The notes: generated by a model from the letters alone, not told the origin. Positions 1 through 6,980 are shown, counted from the first letter of the stretch. The stretch: 15,412 bases of DNA from Sporomusa sp. (GCA_029256645.1 JAQSXM010000047.1:1-15412); one strand, 5' to 3'. Numbers and translations are program-made.

Positions 1-656
1 TCCCCGACCGCTCGACCTGCTTTGCCTCTATGGGCAATTACATTTTTTCCACAAAAAAGCTTATTGAAATACTGAAAGAGGGGCGGAAACACCACGCCGA
101 TCTTGACTTTGGCAAACATGTTATCCCGATGATGATCAAAAAGGGTAACCGCATCTTTGCCTATAACTTTATTGATAACCTGCTGCCCCAAATGGGTCCG
201 GGGGAAAAAGGCTACTGGAAGGATGTCGGGACCATTGACTCCTACTATGAGGCCAATATGGATCTGATCAACGTAGTGCCACAGCTCAATCTCTACAACT
301 ACCGGTGGCCGATCATCACCAATCAGGGCAATTACCCGCCTGCCAAAACGGTGTTTGATGAGGAAGGCCGCCGCGGCCAGAACCTCAATTCCTACATCTG
401 CGGCGGCTGCATCATCAGTGGGGCCACCGTTCGCCGGTCGATCCTGGGACCGTGCTGCAAGATTAACAGCTACAGCCTTATTGAAGACTCGATCCTGTTC
501 GAAAACGTTGAGATTGGCAGACATGTCAGGATCAAAAGAGCAATCATCGATGAACGCGTAAAAATCCCCGACGGAAGCGAAATCGGCTTTAACCATGAAG
601 AAGACCGCCAAAAAGGCTATGTGGTCACAGACTCAGGCATAGTTGTGGTAACCTAG
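1..656 (+). CDS. glgC: Glucose-1-phosphate adenylyltransferase (ADP-glucose pyrophosphorylase), C-terminal part
   Basis: Makes ADP-glucose from ATP and glucose-1-phosphate, the committed step of bacterial glycogen synthesis in the cytoplasm. The gene is cut by the window edge: the open frame runs in from base 3 (residues PDRSTCFAS precede the first Met at 30), so about 217 of roughly 380-430 residues are visible and the N-terminal nucleotide-binding part is missing. Seen: ASMGNYIF, the GlgC-typical GYWKDVGTIDSYYEANMDL block of the catalytic domain, then a left-handed beta-helix domain (SGGCIISG-like CGGCIISGATVRRSILG, NSYSLIEDSILFENVEIG, RIKRAIIDERVKIPDG) and the usual ending YVVTDSGIVVVT. 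The KDVGTI block and intact helix repeats favour GlgC over the non-catalytic paralogue GlgD. No convincing terminator follows the TAG stop. Family identity is secure; its operon lies outside the window. Confidence 0.93.
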   Translation, partial: PDRSTCFASMGNYIFSTKKLIEILKEGRKHHADLDFGKHVIPMMIKKGNRIFAYNFIDNLLPQMGPGEKGYWKDVGTIDSYYEANMDLINVVPQLNLYNYRWPIITNQGNYPPAKTVFDEEGRRGQNLNSYICGGCIISGATVRRSILGPCCKINSYSLIEDSILFENVEIGRHVRIKRAIIDERVKIPDGSEIGFNHEEDRQKGYVVTDSGIVVVT

Positions 657-703
657 TGTATTGCACCACAATCACTGGCATCAGTCACTATTTCAATTTA
701 GCA

Positions 704-733
704 TTGACAGCAGGGACACTTCCTGTATATACT
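704..733 (+). promoter_or_regulatory. Sigma-A promoter for the T-box leader and MFS gene
   Basis: A perfect -35 box TTGACA (704-709) is followed after 18 bases by TATACT (728-733). Transcription would start near 740, about 70 bases before the T-box stem I and about 410 bases before the MFS start codon. Nothing else in 657-1150 matches as well. Confidence 0.65.
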
Positions 734-799
734 GTACATAGATTTACAACATATTAACGTTTAGCGTGAAAAAAACTTCATAATGTTAACTAAAAGTGA

Positions 800-1066
800 T
801 GAAGGAACTAATTGTGTGTAGTATGTTTCAGAGAGCCGGTGGTTGGTGCGAACCGGTAACAGAACGATGCAATCGTCATTCCTGAACTGCAACGCTGAAA
901 TTCGAGTAGGCGGCGCCGGTATCAGCTCCTTGTGAGTGCAACCGTTATATTGCTAGGGTTGTTAGACCTGATGAGATGTATCTATAATTTATTATAGGTA
1001 TAACAAGGGTGGTATCGCGAGAGTTTAACCTCTTGCCCCTTACTGGGGGCAAGGGGTTTTTTATTT
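800..1066 (+). promoter_or_regulatory. T-box riboswitch leader (specifier probably UGC, Cys)
   Basis: A tRNA-sensing leader that lets transcription continue when uncharged tRNA binds. Seen: AGTA of the specifier-loop S-turn (820-823); AGAGAGCCGGTGGTTGG and GCGAACCGG (about 830-856), the conserved distal part of stem I; the 3' side of the specifier loop CTGAACTGCA (882-891) closing on ACGC (892-895), which can pair with GTGT near 814-819; GAGTAGG after stem I; the T-box sequence AAGGGTGGTATCGCG (1005-1019); and an overlapping terminator. Reading the usual GAA-N-codon-purine arrangement gives specifier TGC at 888-890, i.e. tRNA-Cys; one base upstream would give CTG (Leu), but that codon would be followed by C rather than a purine. 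The class is certain, the amino acid less so. Confidence 0.92.
1029..1062 (+). terminator. T-box Rho-independent terminator
   Basis: An 11-bp stem (1029-1039 with 1046-1056, one T-G pair) with a six-base loop is followed by TTTTTT. Its 5' arm overlaps the bases (CCCT) that would pair with AGGG of the T-box in the antiterminator, so the two folds exclude each other. Confidence 0.9.
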
Positions 1067-1150
1067 TCCGCGTAAGCAAACGCTGCTGCACACCATTCAT
1101 CAGGCCCCAAATTGCAGTAGCGTCTAAATAACATTACGGGGGTATTTATT

Positions 1151-2455
1151 ATGAATCCAAAGTCTTCACAATTCCGCTGGGTGTTAGCGGCTCTGATGTT
1201 TCTGATCAGCTTCATATCCTACATGGACCGTGTAAATCTTTCTGTTGCCACACCGGCCATCATGCATGAATTCGGGTTTACGAAGATTGATATGGGCTTA
1301 CTGCAAACCGCTTTTTTTCTTGGTTATGCCCTGATGCAAATACCTGGCGGCATTATGGCCGAGATGTTCGGTTATCGTAAAATGATTACCGTGGCCGCCT
1401 CATTCTGGTCGGTCTTCACCGCCTTAACAGCAATGTGCAGCAGCTTCACCATGTTTGCCGCCATGCGGGCTTTGTTTGGCATCGGTGAGGGTCCGCTGGC
1501 CCCCTCCTTCGGACGCTTCATTTACCGCTGGTTTAATCCCAGCGAACGCGGCCGGGGATCGGCCCTGTTTCTCGGGGGTATGTTTATTGGCCCGGTTTTC
1601 GGTCCGGCTGTAACCGTAACCTTGATGCTGGCCTTTGGCTGGCGCTCGGTCTTCATCATTTTTGGGGCAGTCGGCATTGTGCTGGCCATCGCCTGGTATT
1701 ATTTCGCCACAGAATCGCCCCGCGACAACAAATATGTATCCACTGCGGAAGCCAACTATATCGAAGCCGGCATGCAGCTTAGCACAGCCAAAGAGATTGC
1801 CCCCTGGCGTGATTTTATGACATCCTCACAATTCTGGGCCATCGGGATTCAATTCTTTATCACCGACTATATCATGTATGTTTTCCTGGCCTGGCTGCCA
1901 ATGTACCTCATGGAAGCCCGCAATTTTACCCTGACCAGTATGGGCATTGCCGCCTCCTTCCCCTGGGCAGCCCTGTGTGTGGTGACACTGGCTACCGGTT
2001 TTATCAGTGATAAGCTGATCAGTTCAGGGGTGTCAAACCATAAAGTCCGTACCCTGTTCGGCACGACCGGCCTGGCTATTTGCTGTATTACCCTCTATCT
2101 CGGTGCCGTGACCACCGATCCCTGGTGGAATGTGTTTTGGCTGACACTCTCCCTGGGTTCACTTGGCTTTACCTTCAACGCCGGCTGGGCCGCCTGCATC
2201 GACATCGGCGGCAAGTTCTCCGGCTCCGTCACCGGCTGGATGAATTTCTGGGGTAATATTGGCGGAGTCACCGCCCCCACCCTGACCGCCTGGCTGGCTA
2301 CCACCTATGGCTGGCAGGCGGCCATCACCTTCACCGCCGCCCTGGCCGTGATCGGCATTGGCGCCTGGCTGGCCGTCAAACCAAATATACCGCTCGTCCG
2401 CGTCAGCCCGGTTACACCGGCCGGACCGGTGTTGCCTGGCGAAGAGACTTGTTAA
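1151..2455 (+). CDS. MFS transporter, anion:cation symporter (ACS) type
   Basis: A 434-residue, 12-helix inner-membrane transporter of the major facilitator superfamily. The N-terminal half shows YMDRVNLSVATPAIMHEFG in and after helix 1, GIMAEMFGYRKM in the 2-3 loop (a variant of the MFS G-x-x-x-D-R signature) and ALFGIGEGPLAPSFGRF in helix 4, the pattern of the ACS group that carries hexuronates, aldarates and other organic anions. The second half repeats the six-helix fold, ending in a short hydrophilic Pro-rich tail. The start has only a modest G-rich ribosome site (GGGGG at 1138-1142). It is the only gene downstream of the T-box, so its expression should rise when the matching amino acid is scarce. 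The family usually moves carboxylic acids, not amino acids, so the substrate (perhaps a precursor or amino-acid-like anion) cannot be named. Confidence 0.88.
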   Translation: MNPKSSQFRWVLAALMFLISFISYMDRVNLSVATPAIMHEFGFTKIDMGLLQTAFFLGYALMQIPGGIMAEMFGYRKMITVAASFWSVFTALTAMCSSFTMFAAMRALFGIGEGPLAPSFGRFIYRWFNPSERGRGSALFLGGMFIGPVFGPAVTVTLMLAFGWRSVFIIFGAVGIVLAIAWYYFATESPRDNKYVSTAEANYIEAGMQLSTAKEIAPWRDFMTSSQFWAIGIQFFITDYIMYVFLAWLPMYLMEARNFTLTSMGIAASFPWAALCVVTLATGFISDKLISSGVSNHKVRTLFGTTGLAICCITLYLGAVTTDPWWNVFWLTLSLGSLGFTFNAGWAACIDIGGKFSGSVTGWMNFWGNIGGVTAPTLTAWLATTYGWQAAITFTAALAVIGIGAWLAVKPNIPLVRVSPVTPAGPVLPGEETC

Positions 2456-2490
2456 TGCGTAAATAACTGCCGGCACAGCGGTAAAAAGGC

Positions 2491-2520
2491 TTGTTAAACC
2501 GATAATAAAACGGGTATAAT
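2491..2520 (+). promoter_or_regulatory. Promoter of candidate small RNA
   Basis: TTGTTA (2491-2496), 18-base spacer, perfect TATAAT (2515-2520). It lies 35 bases after the MFS stop and points into a stretch with no open frame but clear RNA hairpins. Start expected near 2527. Confidence 0.55.
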
Positions 2521-2526
2521 AGACAT

Positions 2527-2675
2527 AGGATATAAGAACGCCCCTGCTGGTAACAGGGACGTTCGGTGGATACCGGAGGCTAACGGAAGAAGCTAGCAAT
2601 GAACTTAATCATTGACAGCAAATCCGCTATTGAGACTTGGAGCCTGAACTTTTTGGTCTCAAGGCCTTTTCCATT
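2527..2675 (+). ncRNA. Candidate structured small RNA, unidentified
   Basis: About 150 bases between a sigma-A-type promoter and a terminator-like hairpin, without a coding frame. Hairpins read in order: GAACG-C-CCCTG / CAGGG-A-CGTTC (2536-2563, loop CTGGTAA, one C-A mismatch); CGGT-GGAT-ACCG (next to it); a compound stem CGGA / TCCG (2585-2626) enclosing GCT/AGC and CAATGA / TCATTG with a six-base ACTTAA loop; and TTGAGAC / GTCTCAA (2630-2662) followed by a T-run. AGGCT near 2577 can also pair with AGCCT at 2641-2645, a possible switch. It does not fit 6S RNA, SRP RNA, tmRNA or riboswitch classes whose core motifs I can recall. It could be a free sRNA or the 3' UTR of the MFS transcript. Confidence 0.45.
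2630..2675 (+). terminator. Terminator-like hairpin ending the candidate small RNA
   Basis: A 7-bp stem TTGAGAC / GTCTCAA with a 19-base loop is followed by GGCCTTTTCC. The long loop and short T-run make it a moderate terminator. Confidence 0.45.
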
Positions 2676-2937
2676 ATACAGGAAAAATGTGGTTATTAGG
2701 TACTAGAAATACAAAAAGCGCCCATCAAGGACGCGGTTTTCCTATAATAAAAAAGGACGGGATTACGGCCTGTCCTAAACTGAATAAGTGTAAATCATCG
2801 GTAATTAGATCGGGTGATTGGCCCGTGTCTCAAACTCGCAATTCAAGACGACAAGGAAGCAACCTGCTCCTGCAGAGGAGGGTTGCTTCCTTGTTTTGCT
2901 GCCTACAGGCTTGCGATTAATGGCTATCGTCACACTG
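2676..2937. other. Gene-free stretch with two further hairpins
   Basis: No credible gene. It holds a 7-bp hairpin (2755-2761 with 2769-2775, loop ATTACGG), an isolated TATAAT (2743-2748) without a good -35 box, and the very stable hairpin described separately at 2851-2894. Possible + strand frames here have no ribosome site and run across the hairpins. Confidence 0.5.
2851..2898. terminator. Very stable bidirectional terminator-like hairpin
   Basis: A perfect 14-bp stem (2851-2864 with 2881-2894) is capped by a second 5-bp stem (2867-2871 with 2876-2880) around a GCAG loop. On the + strand TTTGC follows, a short T-run. It lies 40 bases past the stop of the minus-strand MHS gene and downstream of the + strand transcription unit, so it most likely separates the two convergent units. 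Confidence 0.65.
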
Positions 2938-4245
2938 TTATACCAGTTCTTTATGATATGTTTCTTCGGCCAAAAATACTAAAACCACCAAGGTTACCAT
3001 CGCTCCTGCGATTAAATAGTAGGTCGGAGCCAGATTACTGCCGGTAACCGAGATCAGCCAGGTCGAAACAAACGGCGCTGTCCCGCCAAAACAGGCAACC
3101 GCAATATTATACCCAATGGCAATTGCACTGCAGCGGATGTTGGTGGGGAATATCTCCGTCATATAAACGGTAGCTCCGCCGCAAATCATGGCTTCTAACA
3201 CGGCTAATACAACTAACCCCACCAGAAACATAACCGAGCTTTCCGTAGTGCTTAACAAATAAAACACCGGGTAGCCCAAAACAATTAAGCCTAAGGCTGC
3301 GCCCACCATGACCGGCTTTCGCCCCACCCGATCCACAAGCATACCGGTAAACGGAATAGCAATCATAAAAATAACAATTAAAAACGTATTAAAAGAGAGC
3401 CCGACAGACAACGGAAACTTTAAGACCTTTGAAATATAGGTTGGCATATAGGCCATGATAATCCAGTATGAAATCGTCCAGCCAATAACAATGCCGAAGC
3501 TCAGTATCGTTTCCCGTTTATAGTGCTTTAACACAGTCTTAAGCGGGGTCTGCACCAATGCCTGTGCATCTTCACAGCCTTTAAACACCGGCGTTTCATC
3601 AATTTTACGCCGTATATACAAACCGTAAGCGGCAATTAAGATTCCACTTAGAAACGGGAGGCGCCAGCCCCAGGCATTCATGTCCTCAGGCGAAAGCAGT
3701 GAACTGAGAATAGCGCCTGAGCCTGAGCCAAGCAGCAAGCCCACGGCAATACTAAACTGCGACCAGCTTACAATAAATCCCCGGTTGTGCGGGGTAGCAT
3801 ATTCCGCCAGAAATGACATGCAACTCCCCCATTCACCGCCGGTGGATATTCCCTGCAACAACCGGCAAACAGCAAGTAAAATTGGCGCTAAAACCCCTAC
3901 CTGAGCATATGTTGGCAGAATTCCCACAATGAACGTACTAATACCCATTAGCATAACCGTCCAGGTCAGCACATTACGCCGCCCCACCCGGTCAGCATAA
4001 TGGCCGAAGATAAGCCCGCCTACAGGCCGCATAACAAAACCAACCCCAAATACAATGAATGCCAGCATCAGCGCAGTCACAGGATCTTTGGAAGAAAAAA
4101 ACTGGGAAGAAATAATGGAAGCAAAATAACCATACAGACCATAATCAAACCATTCCAATGCATTTCCGATTGATCCGGCAAGAACCGCCTTGAACATACT
4201 GGGAGCTGCCGGTACACTACTATTCAGCTTACTGGTAGTAATCAT
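2938..4245 (-). CDS. MFS transporter, metabolite:H+ symporter (MHS) family
   Basis: A 435-residue, 12-helix inner-membrane proton symporter. The MHS family (ProP, KgtP, ShiA and relatives) is recognised from AGSIGNALEWFDYGLYGYFA in helix 1, RPVGGLIFGHYADRVGRR in the 2-3 loop (the MFS G-x-x-x-D-R-x-G-R-R signature), LLQGISTGGEWGSCMSFLAEY in helix 4, and DRVGRKP in the matching loop of the second half. Members import small organic acids, proline/betaine, shikimate or citrate; the substrate here is unknown. The ATG is supported by AAAGGAG eight bases upstream. It is the second gene after the amidohydrolase (48-base gap, no hairpin), so it probably imports that enzyme's substrate or a related compound. 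Confidence 0.9.
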   Translation of the reverse strand: MITTSKLNSSVPAAPSMFKAVLAGSIGNALEWFDYGLYGYFASIISSQFFSSKDPVTALMLAFIVFGVGFVMRPVGGLIFGHYADRVGRRNVLTWTVMLMGISTFIVGILPTYAQVGVLAPILLAVCRLLQGISTGGEWGSCMSFLAEYATPHNRGFIVSWSQFSIAVGLLLGSGSGAILSSLLSPEDMNAWGWRLPFLSGILIAAYGLYIRRKIDETPVFKGCEDAQALVQTPLKTVLKHYKRETILSFGIVIGWTISYWIIMAYMPTYISKVLKFPLSVGLSFNTFLIVIFMIAIPFTGMLVDRVGRKPVMVGAALGLIVLGYPVFYLLSTTESSVMFLVGLVVLAVLEAMICGGATVYMTEIFPTNIRCSAIAIGYNIAVACFGGTAPFVSTWLISVTGSNLAPTYYLIAGAMVTLVVLVFLAEETYHKELV

Positions 4246-4293
4246 ATGTTTCTCCTTTCCAAGCGTGTACTTTTCACCTGACGAACCGAGTGA

Positions 4294-5508
4294 TTACAAC
4301 ATCACCCCGCTTTTGATCACCTGGCAGATACTATTGATGCTGCGAATATCTTCCAAAGGGTTTTCCTTTAAAAGCAAAATATCGGCCTGTTTCCCGGCCT
4401 CAACCGCACCAATCACTTGGCTCCTGCCTAACGCGGCCGCCGCAGTGTGCGTTGCCGCCAGCAGAATATCGGCCGGTTTCATCCCGTACTGCCCCATTGT
4501 ACACATTTCCAGCAATACCGACGGATGAGGCCCAAAGTTTGGCGAACCGGCATCTGTTCCGAGCGCAATCGGAACACCAATGTCCATCGCATTGCGAAAA
4601 GTTTCCCGGTGCCAGGCAACAACAGTCTTTGACTTGTCAACATATTGTTCGGGAATTTGCCCCGAGCTCTCTGATAACTTTTTATATACAGCCAGAGTAG
4701 GAACAAAATACGTGCTTTTTTCTTGCATCGCCTGCAGAACATCTGACGTAATATCTGCGCCATGCTCAATGGTATCCACCCCGGCCCGCACAGCATTTTC
4801 AATCCCCACCCTGCCGAGCGAATGGGAAGCCACCTTTAACCCCAAGTGGTGCGCCTCTGCTACGATTACCGCCAGATCCTCCTGTGAATAGACCGACGGA
4901 CCGATCTCCTCAGGGCCGTACGCGCCACCAGTTGAGGCCACTTTGATCACACCGGCGCCCCGCATCTTCATATAACGGACAGCTTTGATCAGCTCGTCCC
5001 GGGAATCAGCGATATAACCAAGCTCAGGAACATGGCCGCCGGTTGGCTGAATAATACGTCCTGCAGCAACCACGGTTGGGCCCAACAGCATTCCGGCCTC
5101 AAACACGCCGGCAATATCCACGGCAACATCATCAACAGACCCGACATCCCTGATCGTGGTAACCCCTTGCGTCAGTGATTTCCGTGCATTCATTATCCCT
5201 CTGGCAAACGCCAGATAGTTGCCTTCTTTGGCCATCGTATACAGCGGATCGGCACTGCCGTCCCAAACCAGATGGACATGCAGGTCAATCAGGCCTGGCA
5301 TCATATACATCCCGGCTGCATCAAAGCTCTCAACACCTGCGGGAATTTCCGGGCAGGTAAACAGCTCTACAATGACATCATCCTGAATGCGAACCGCTAC
5401 CCCCCTGACAAGTTCTCCCTGCCTGATATCAAGCAGCGCAGCGTTTTTTATTATGTATTCGCGAGGTCTCCCTGAAACAGGCAATCTACATTCTGACACT
5501 TGAATCAT
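4294..5508 (-). CDS. Metal-dependent amidohydrolase, imidazolonepropionase-like (COG1228)
   Basis: A 404-residue cytoplasmic amidohydrolase-superfamily enzyme that hydrolyses an amide- or ring-type bond at a metal centre. The motif set is complete: PGLIDLHVHL (metal ligands H77, H79), a Lys in GAGVIKVASTGG (K189, bridging/carbamylated position), VASHSLG (H229), DTIEHG (H249) and LGTDAG (D319, catalytic). N- and C-terminal beta strands (KNAALLDIRQGEL; GKQADILLLKENPLEDI) form the usual small sandwich. This subgroup includes imidazolonepropionases and peptidases acting on Xaa-Pro, Xaa-Lys or Xaa-Arg dipeptides; no histidine-degradation genes are nearby, so a peptide- or amide-like substrate is likelier. 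GGAGGAG lies five bases before the ATG. It is first in an operon with the MHS transporter and divergent from a LysR gene. Confidence 0.88.
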   Translation of the reverse strand: MIQVSECRLPVSGRPREYIIKNAALLDIRQGELVRGVAVRIQDDVIVELFTCPEIPAGVESFDAAGMYMMPGLIDLHVHLVWDGSADPLYTMAKEGNYLAFARGIMNARKSLTQGVTTIRDVGSVDDVAVDIAGVFEAGMLLGPTVVAAGRIIQPTGGHVPELGYIADSRDELIKAVRYMKMRGAGVIKVASTGGAYGPEEIGPSVYSQEDLAVIVAEAHHLGLKVASHSLGRVGIENAVRAGVDTIEHGADITSDVLQAMQEKSTYFVPTLAVYKKLSESSGQIPEQYVDKSKTVVAWHRETFRNAMDIGVPIALGTDAGSPNFGPHPSVLLEMCTMGQYGMKPADILLAATHTAAAALGRSQVIGAVEAGKQADILLLKENPLEDIRSINSICQVIKSGVML

Positions 5509-5545
5509 CCTCTCCTCCCTATCTGGGAAACAAGGGCAACAAAAA

Positions 5546-5574
5546 AACTTTTGACCAGTAACGAGTCAAAAGTT
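5546..5574 (-). terminator. Terminator hairpin inside the amidohydrolase leader (possible attenuator)
   Basis: A perfect 10-bp stem, AACTTTTGAC (5546-5555) with GTCAAAAGTT (5565-5574), nine-base loop, is followed on the minus strand by seven T (complement of 5541-5547). It lies between the operon's predicted start (about 5637) and its first codon (5508), so it would end transcripts before the gene unless overridden. It has no T-run on the + strand. Confidence 0.65.
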
Positions 5575-5585
5575 CAGCGCTGAAC
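5572..5585. promoter_or_regulatory. 14-bp perfect palindrome, operator or RNA switch element
   Basis: GTTCAGCGCTGAAC is its own reverse complement. Three bases overlap the outer arm of the leader terminator, so an RNA hairpin here (5-bp stem, GCGC loop) would compete with that stem's base. It could equally be a DNA operator. GGGAAAC / GTTTCCC copies flank it at 5525-5531, 5595-5601 and 5657-5663, in alternating orientation. Confidence 0.45.
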
Positions 5586-5643
5586 GATTATATAGTTTCC
5601 CAAATAAACCGTACTCCGGTATCCGGGGTTCTTTTATAAACTT

Positions 5644-5672
5644 AGTATATAATAGAGGGAAACGCATGTCTA
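5644..5672 (-). promoter_or_regulatory. Promoter of the amidohydrolase-MHS operon
   Basis: On the minus strand: TAGACA (complement of 5667-5672), 17-base spacer, TATACT (complement of 5644-5649). Start near 5637, giving a leader of about 130 bases that contains the palindrome and the terminator hairpin. Confidence 0.6.
5648..5653 (+). promoter_or_regulatory. Probable -10 box of the LysR gene
   Basis: TATAAT on the + strand about 85 bases before the LysR start. No good -35 box precedes it, as is common for activator-dependent promoters. It overlaps the -10 box of the opposing operon by two bases, so the two promoters should compete. Confidence 0.4.
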
Positions 5673-5736
5673 ATATATAATTACTAGTCAAATAATACTT
5701 TTAAAATATAAGTCAAGAAATAGAAGGATGTTAGGA

Positions 5737-6651
5737 ATGGAGTTACGGCATTTACACTATTTTATCGCAGTGGCGGAAGAATTGCATTTTAGCCGGGCCG
5801 CCAACCGTCTAAATATGGCCCAGCCGCCGCTAAGCCAACAAATTCAGAACCTGGAAACAGAAATAGGCGTTCCGTTATTTTACCGCACGAAACGCCAGGT
5901 AGAACTGACAGACGCAGGCAAGGTCTTTCTGGAAAAAGCCTATCAAATCATTGCCGACGTTGAAAAAGCCTGTGTCGCGGCCCAGAATACGCATCAGGGA
6001 AAGCTTGGCCGCTTAATTGTCGGGTTTACCGGCATTGCTACCTTTAATATGCTGCCCCGCCTAATCCCCGCATACAGGGCAATGTACCCTTTCGTTGAAC
6101 TGACCTTACGCCAGTTGGGCACCACCGATCAGGCCCAGGCATTACTCAAAGAAGAACTTCAGGTAGGAATACTGTGCCTGCCTGTCGTTGCCTCCGAGTT
6201 GAACTTTGAGATCGTTTGCCGGGACTCTTTCGTTGTCGCCCTGCCCAAAGATCATCCACTGGCGGCCGAATCACATATTGATGTCCAGCAGCTAGCGCCA
6301 GAGTCATTCATCATGACTACAAGAAAAGTCGGTGAAGGGTATCATGACGGTATCATTAATATTTGCCGGCGTGCCGGCTTTGAGCCCCGGATATCCCAGG
6401 AGGTTCATGAGTTGCAAACATCGGTATCACTGGTTGCGGCCGGAATGGGAATCGCACTGCTCCCTGGCTCCATACAGAAACTTAACATTAAGGGAGTAGT
6501 CTACCGCCGGATAAAAAATGCCATCCCGCCGCTGGAAACGGCGATAGCCTGGAACAAAAATCAAAAATCACCCAGTGTCGAAAATTTTCTGGCCCTGGCC
6601 CGCAGCGTAGCAGCTTCAATTGCCACACCGGAATCGCTTTATTCGTTGTGA
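5737..6651 (+). CDS. LysR-family transcriptional regulator
   Basis: A 304-residue LysR-type regulator. The N-terminal winged helix-turn-helix is typical: MELRHLHYFIAVAEELHFSR, then AANRLNMAQPPLSQQIQNLE and GVPLFYRTKRQVELTDAG, followed by a linker helix and a two-lobed co-inducer domain (GFTGIATFNMLPRLIPAYRA; VAAGMGIALLPGS). The PPLSQQI recognition-helix form is shared with aromatic- and acid-degradation regulators of the CatM/BenM/CynR type, but the ligand is unknown. I place the start at 5737, nine bases after AGAAGG; the ATG three codons earlier (5728) directly abuts that site. It is divergent from the amidohydrolase-MHS operon, the classical LysR arrangement, so it probably controls that operon and itself. 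Confidence 0.9.
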   Translation: MELRHLHYFIAVAEELHFSRAANRLNMAQPPLSQQIQNLETEIGVPLFYRTKRQVELTDAGKVFLEKAYQIIADVEKACVAAQNTHQGKLGRLIVGFTGIATFNMLPRLIPAYRAMYPFVELTLRQLGTTDQAQALLKEELQVGILCLPVVASELNFEIVCRDSFVVALPKDHPLAAESHIDVQQLAPESFIMTTRKVGEGYHDGIINICRRAGFEPRISQEVHELQTSVSLVAAGMGIALLPGSIQKLNIKGVVYRRIKNAIPPLETAIAWNKNQKSPSVENFLALARSVAASIATPESLYSL

Positions 6652-6947
6652 TCAGACAAAGCAATGCTCCAGCCTTCAGCCGCCTGCCGAATGGCCAGGA
6701 ACCGCCTGTATACCCCTTCCTGTCGGCTCAGTTCCGCGTGGGTACCCTGCTGGGCAATGCGGCCGGCCTCGACCACCAGGGTCTGGCAGGCATATTGGAT
6801 GGTAGCCAGCCCGTGGGCAATGATAAACATGGTTTTCCCCTACACCAGGGCACTGATCACCAGCTGAATAAGATGCTCGTTTTCGGGTCCACATTGGCAG
6901 TTACGGCATCCAAAATAACGATGGGTGCAGCTTTTTTGCAAACATAA
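6639..6947 (-). pseudogene. Decayed C-terminal fragment of an ABC transporter ATPase
   Basis: The minus strand encodes the end of an exporter-type ABC nucleotide-binding domain: APIVILDAVTANVD (Walker B and D-loop region), PENEHLIQLVISALV, then GKTMFIIAHGLATIQ (H-loop, usually IAHRL) and VVEAGRIAQQGTHAELSRQEGVY. It is broken in three ways: a one-base deletion at the D-P junction near 6885-6888, an in-frame TAG (complement of 6840-6842), and loss of everything before Walker B, including Walker A and the signature motif. The Walker B Glu is also Ala (LDA for LDE). Homology stops beside the terminator at 6949. Its 3' end overlaps the LysR gene by 13 bases, tail to tail. A functional protein is not possible. 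Confidence 0.85.
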
Positions 6948-6948
6948 G

Positions 6949-6977
6949 AAAAACCGCAGCCCATGCTGAGGTTTTTT
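6949..6977. terminator. Terminator after the SGNH hydrolase gene
   Basis: AAAAACC-G-CAGC / GCTG-A-GGTTTTT (6949-6960 with 6965-6976, one G-A mismatch, CCAT loop). The A and T runs make it usable in both directions. On the minus strand it begins four bases after the stop of the SGNH gene and ends in TTTTTCTT. Confidence 0.75.
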
Positions 6978-6980
6978 CTG

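Noticed and set aside
982..1215. 77-residue minus-strand open frame over the T-box
   Set aside because: It crosses the T-box sequence, its terminator and the MFS start; the RNA explains all conserved sequence here.
2159..2599. 146-residue minus-strand open frame
   Set aside because: Antisense shadow of the MFS gene with Gly/Asp-rich low-complexity sequence and no family features; it also crosses the candidate small RNA and its promoter.
2527..2675. 6S RNA, SRP RNA or a known riboswitch
   Set aside because: The ends do not pair into a long rod as in 6S RNA, the SRP tetraloop motif is absent, and no core motif of the common riboswitches I could recall is present.
2687..3047. Two 77-residue plus-strand open frames
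   Set aside because: Both run through the 14+5 bp hairpin, and neither has a ribosome site or protein-like composition.
4479..4802. 107-residue minus-strand open frame
   Set aside because: It lies in another frame inside the amidohydrolase gene, whose catalytic motifs are intact.
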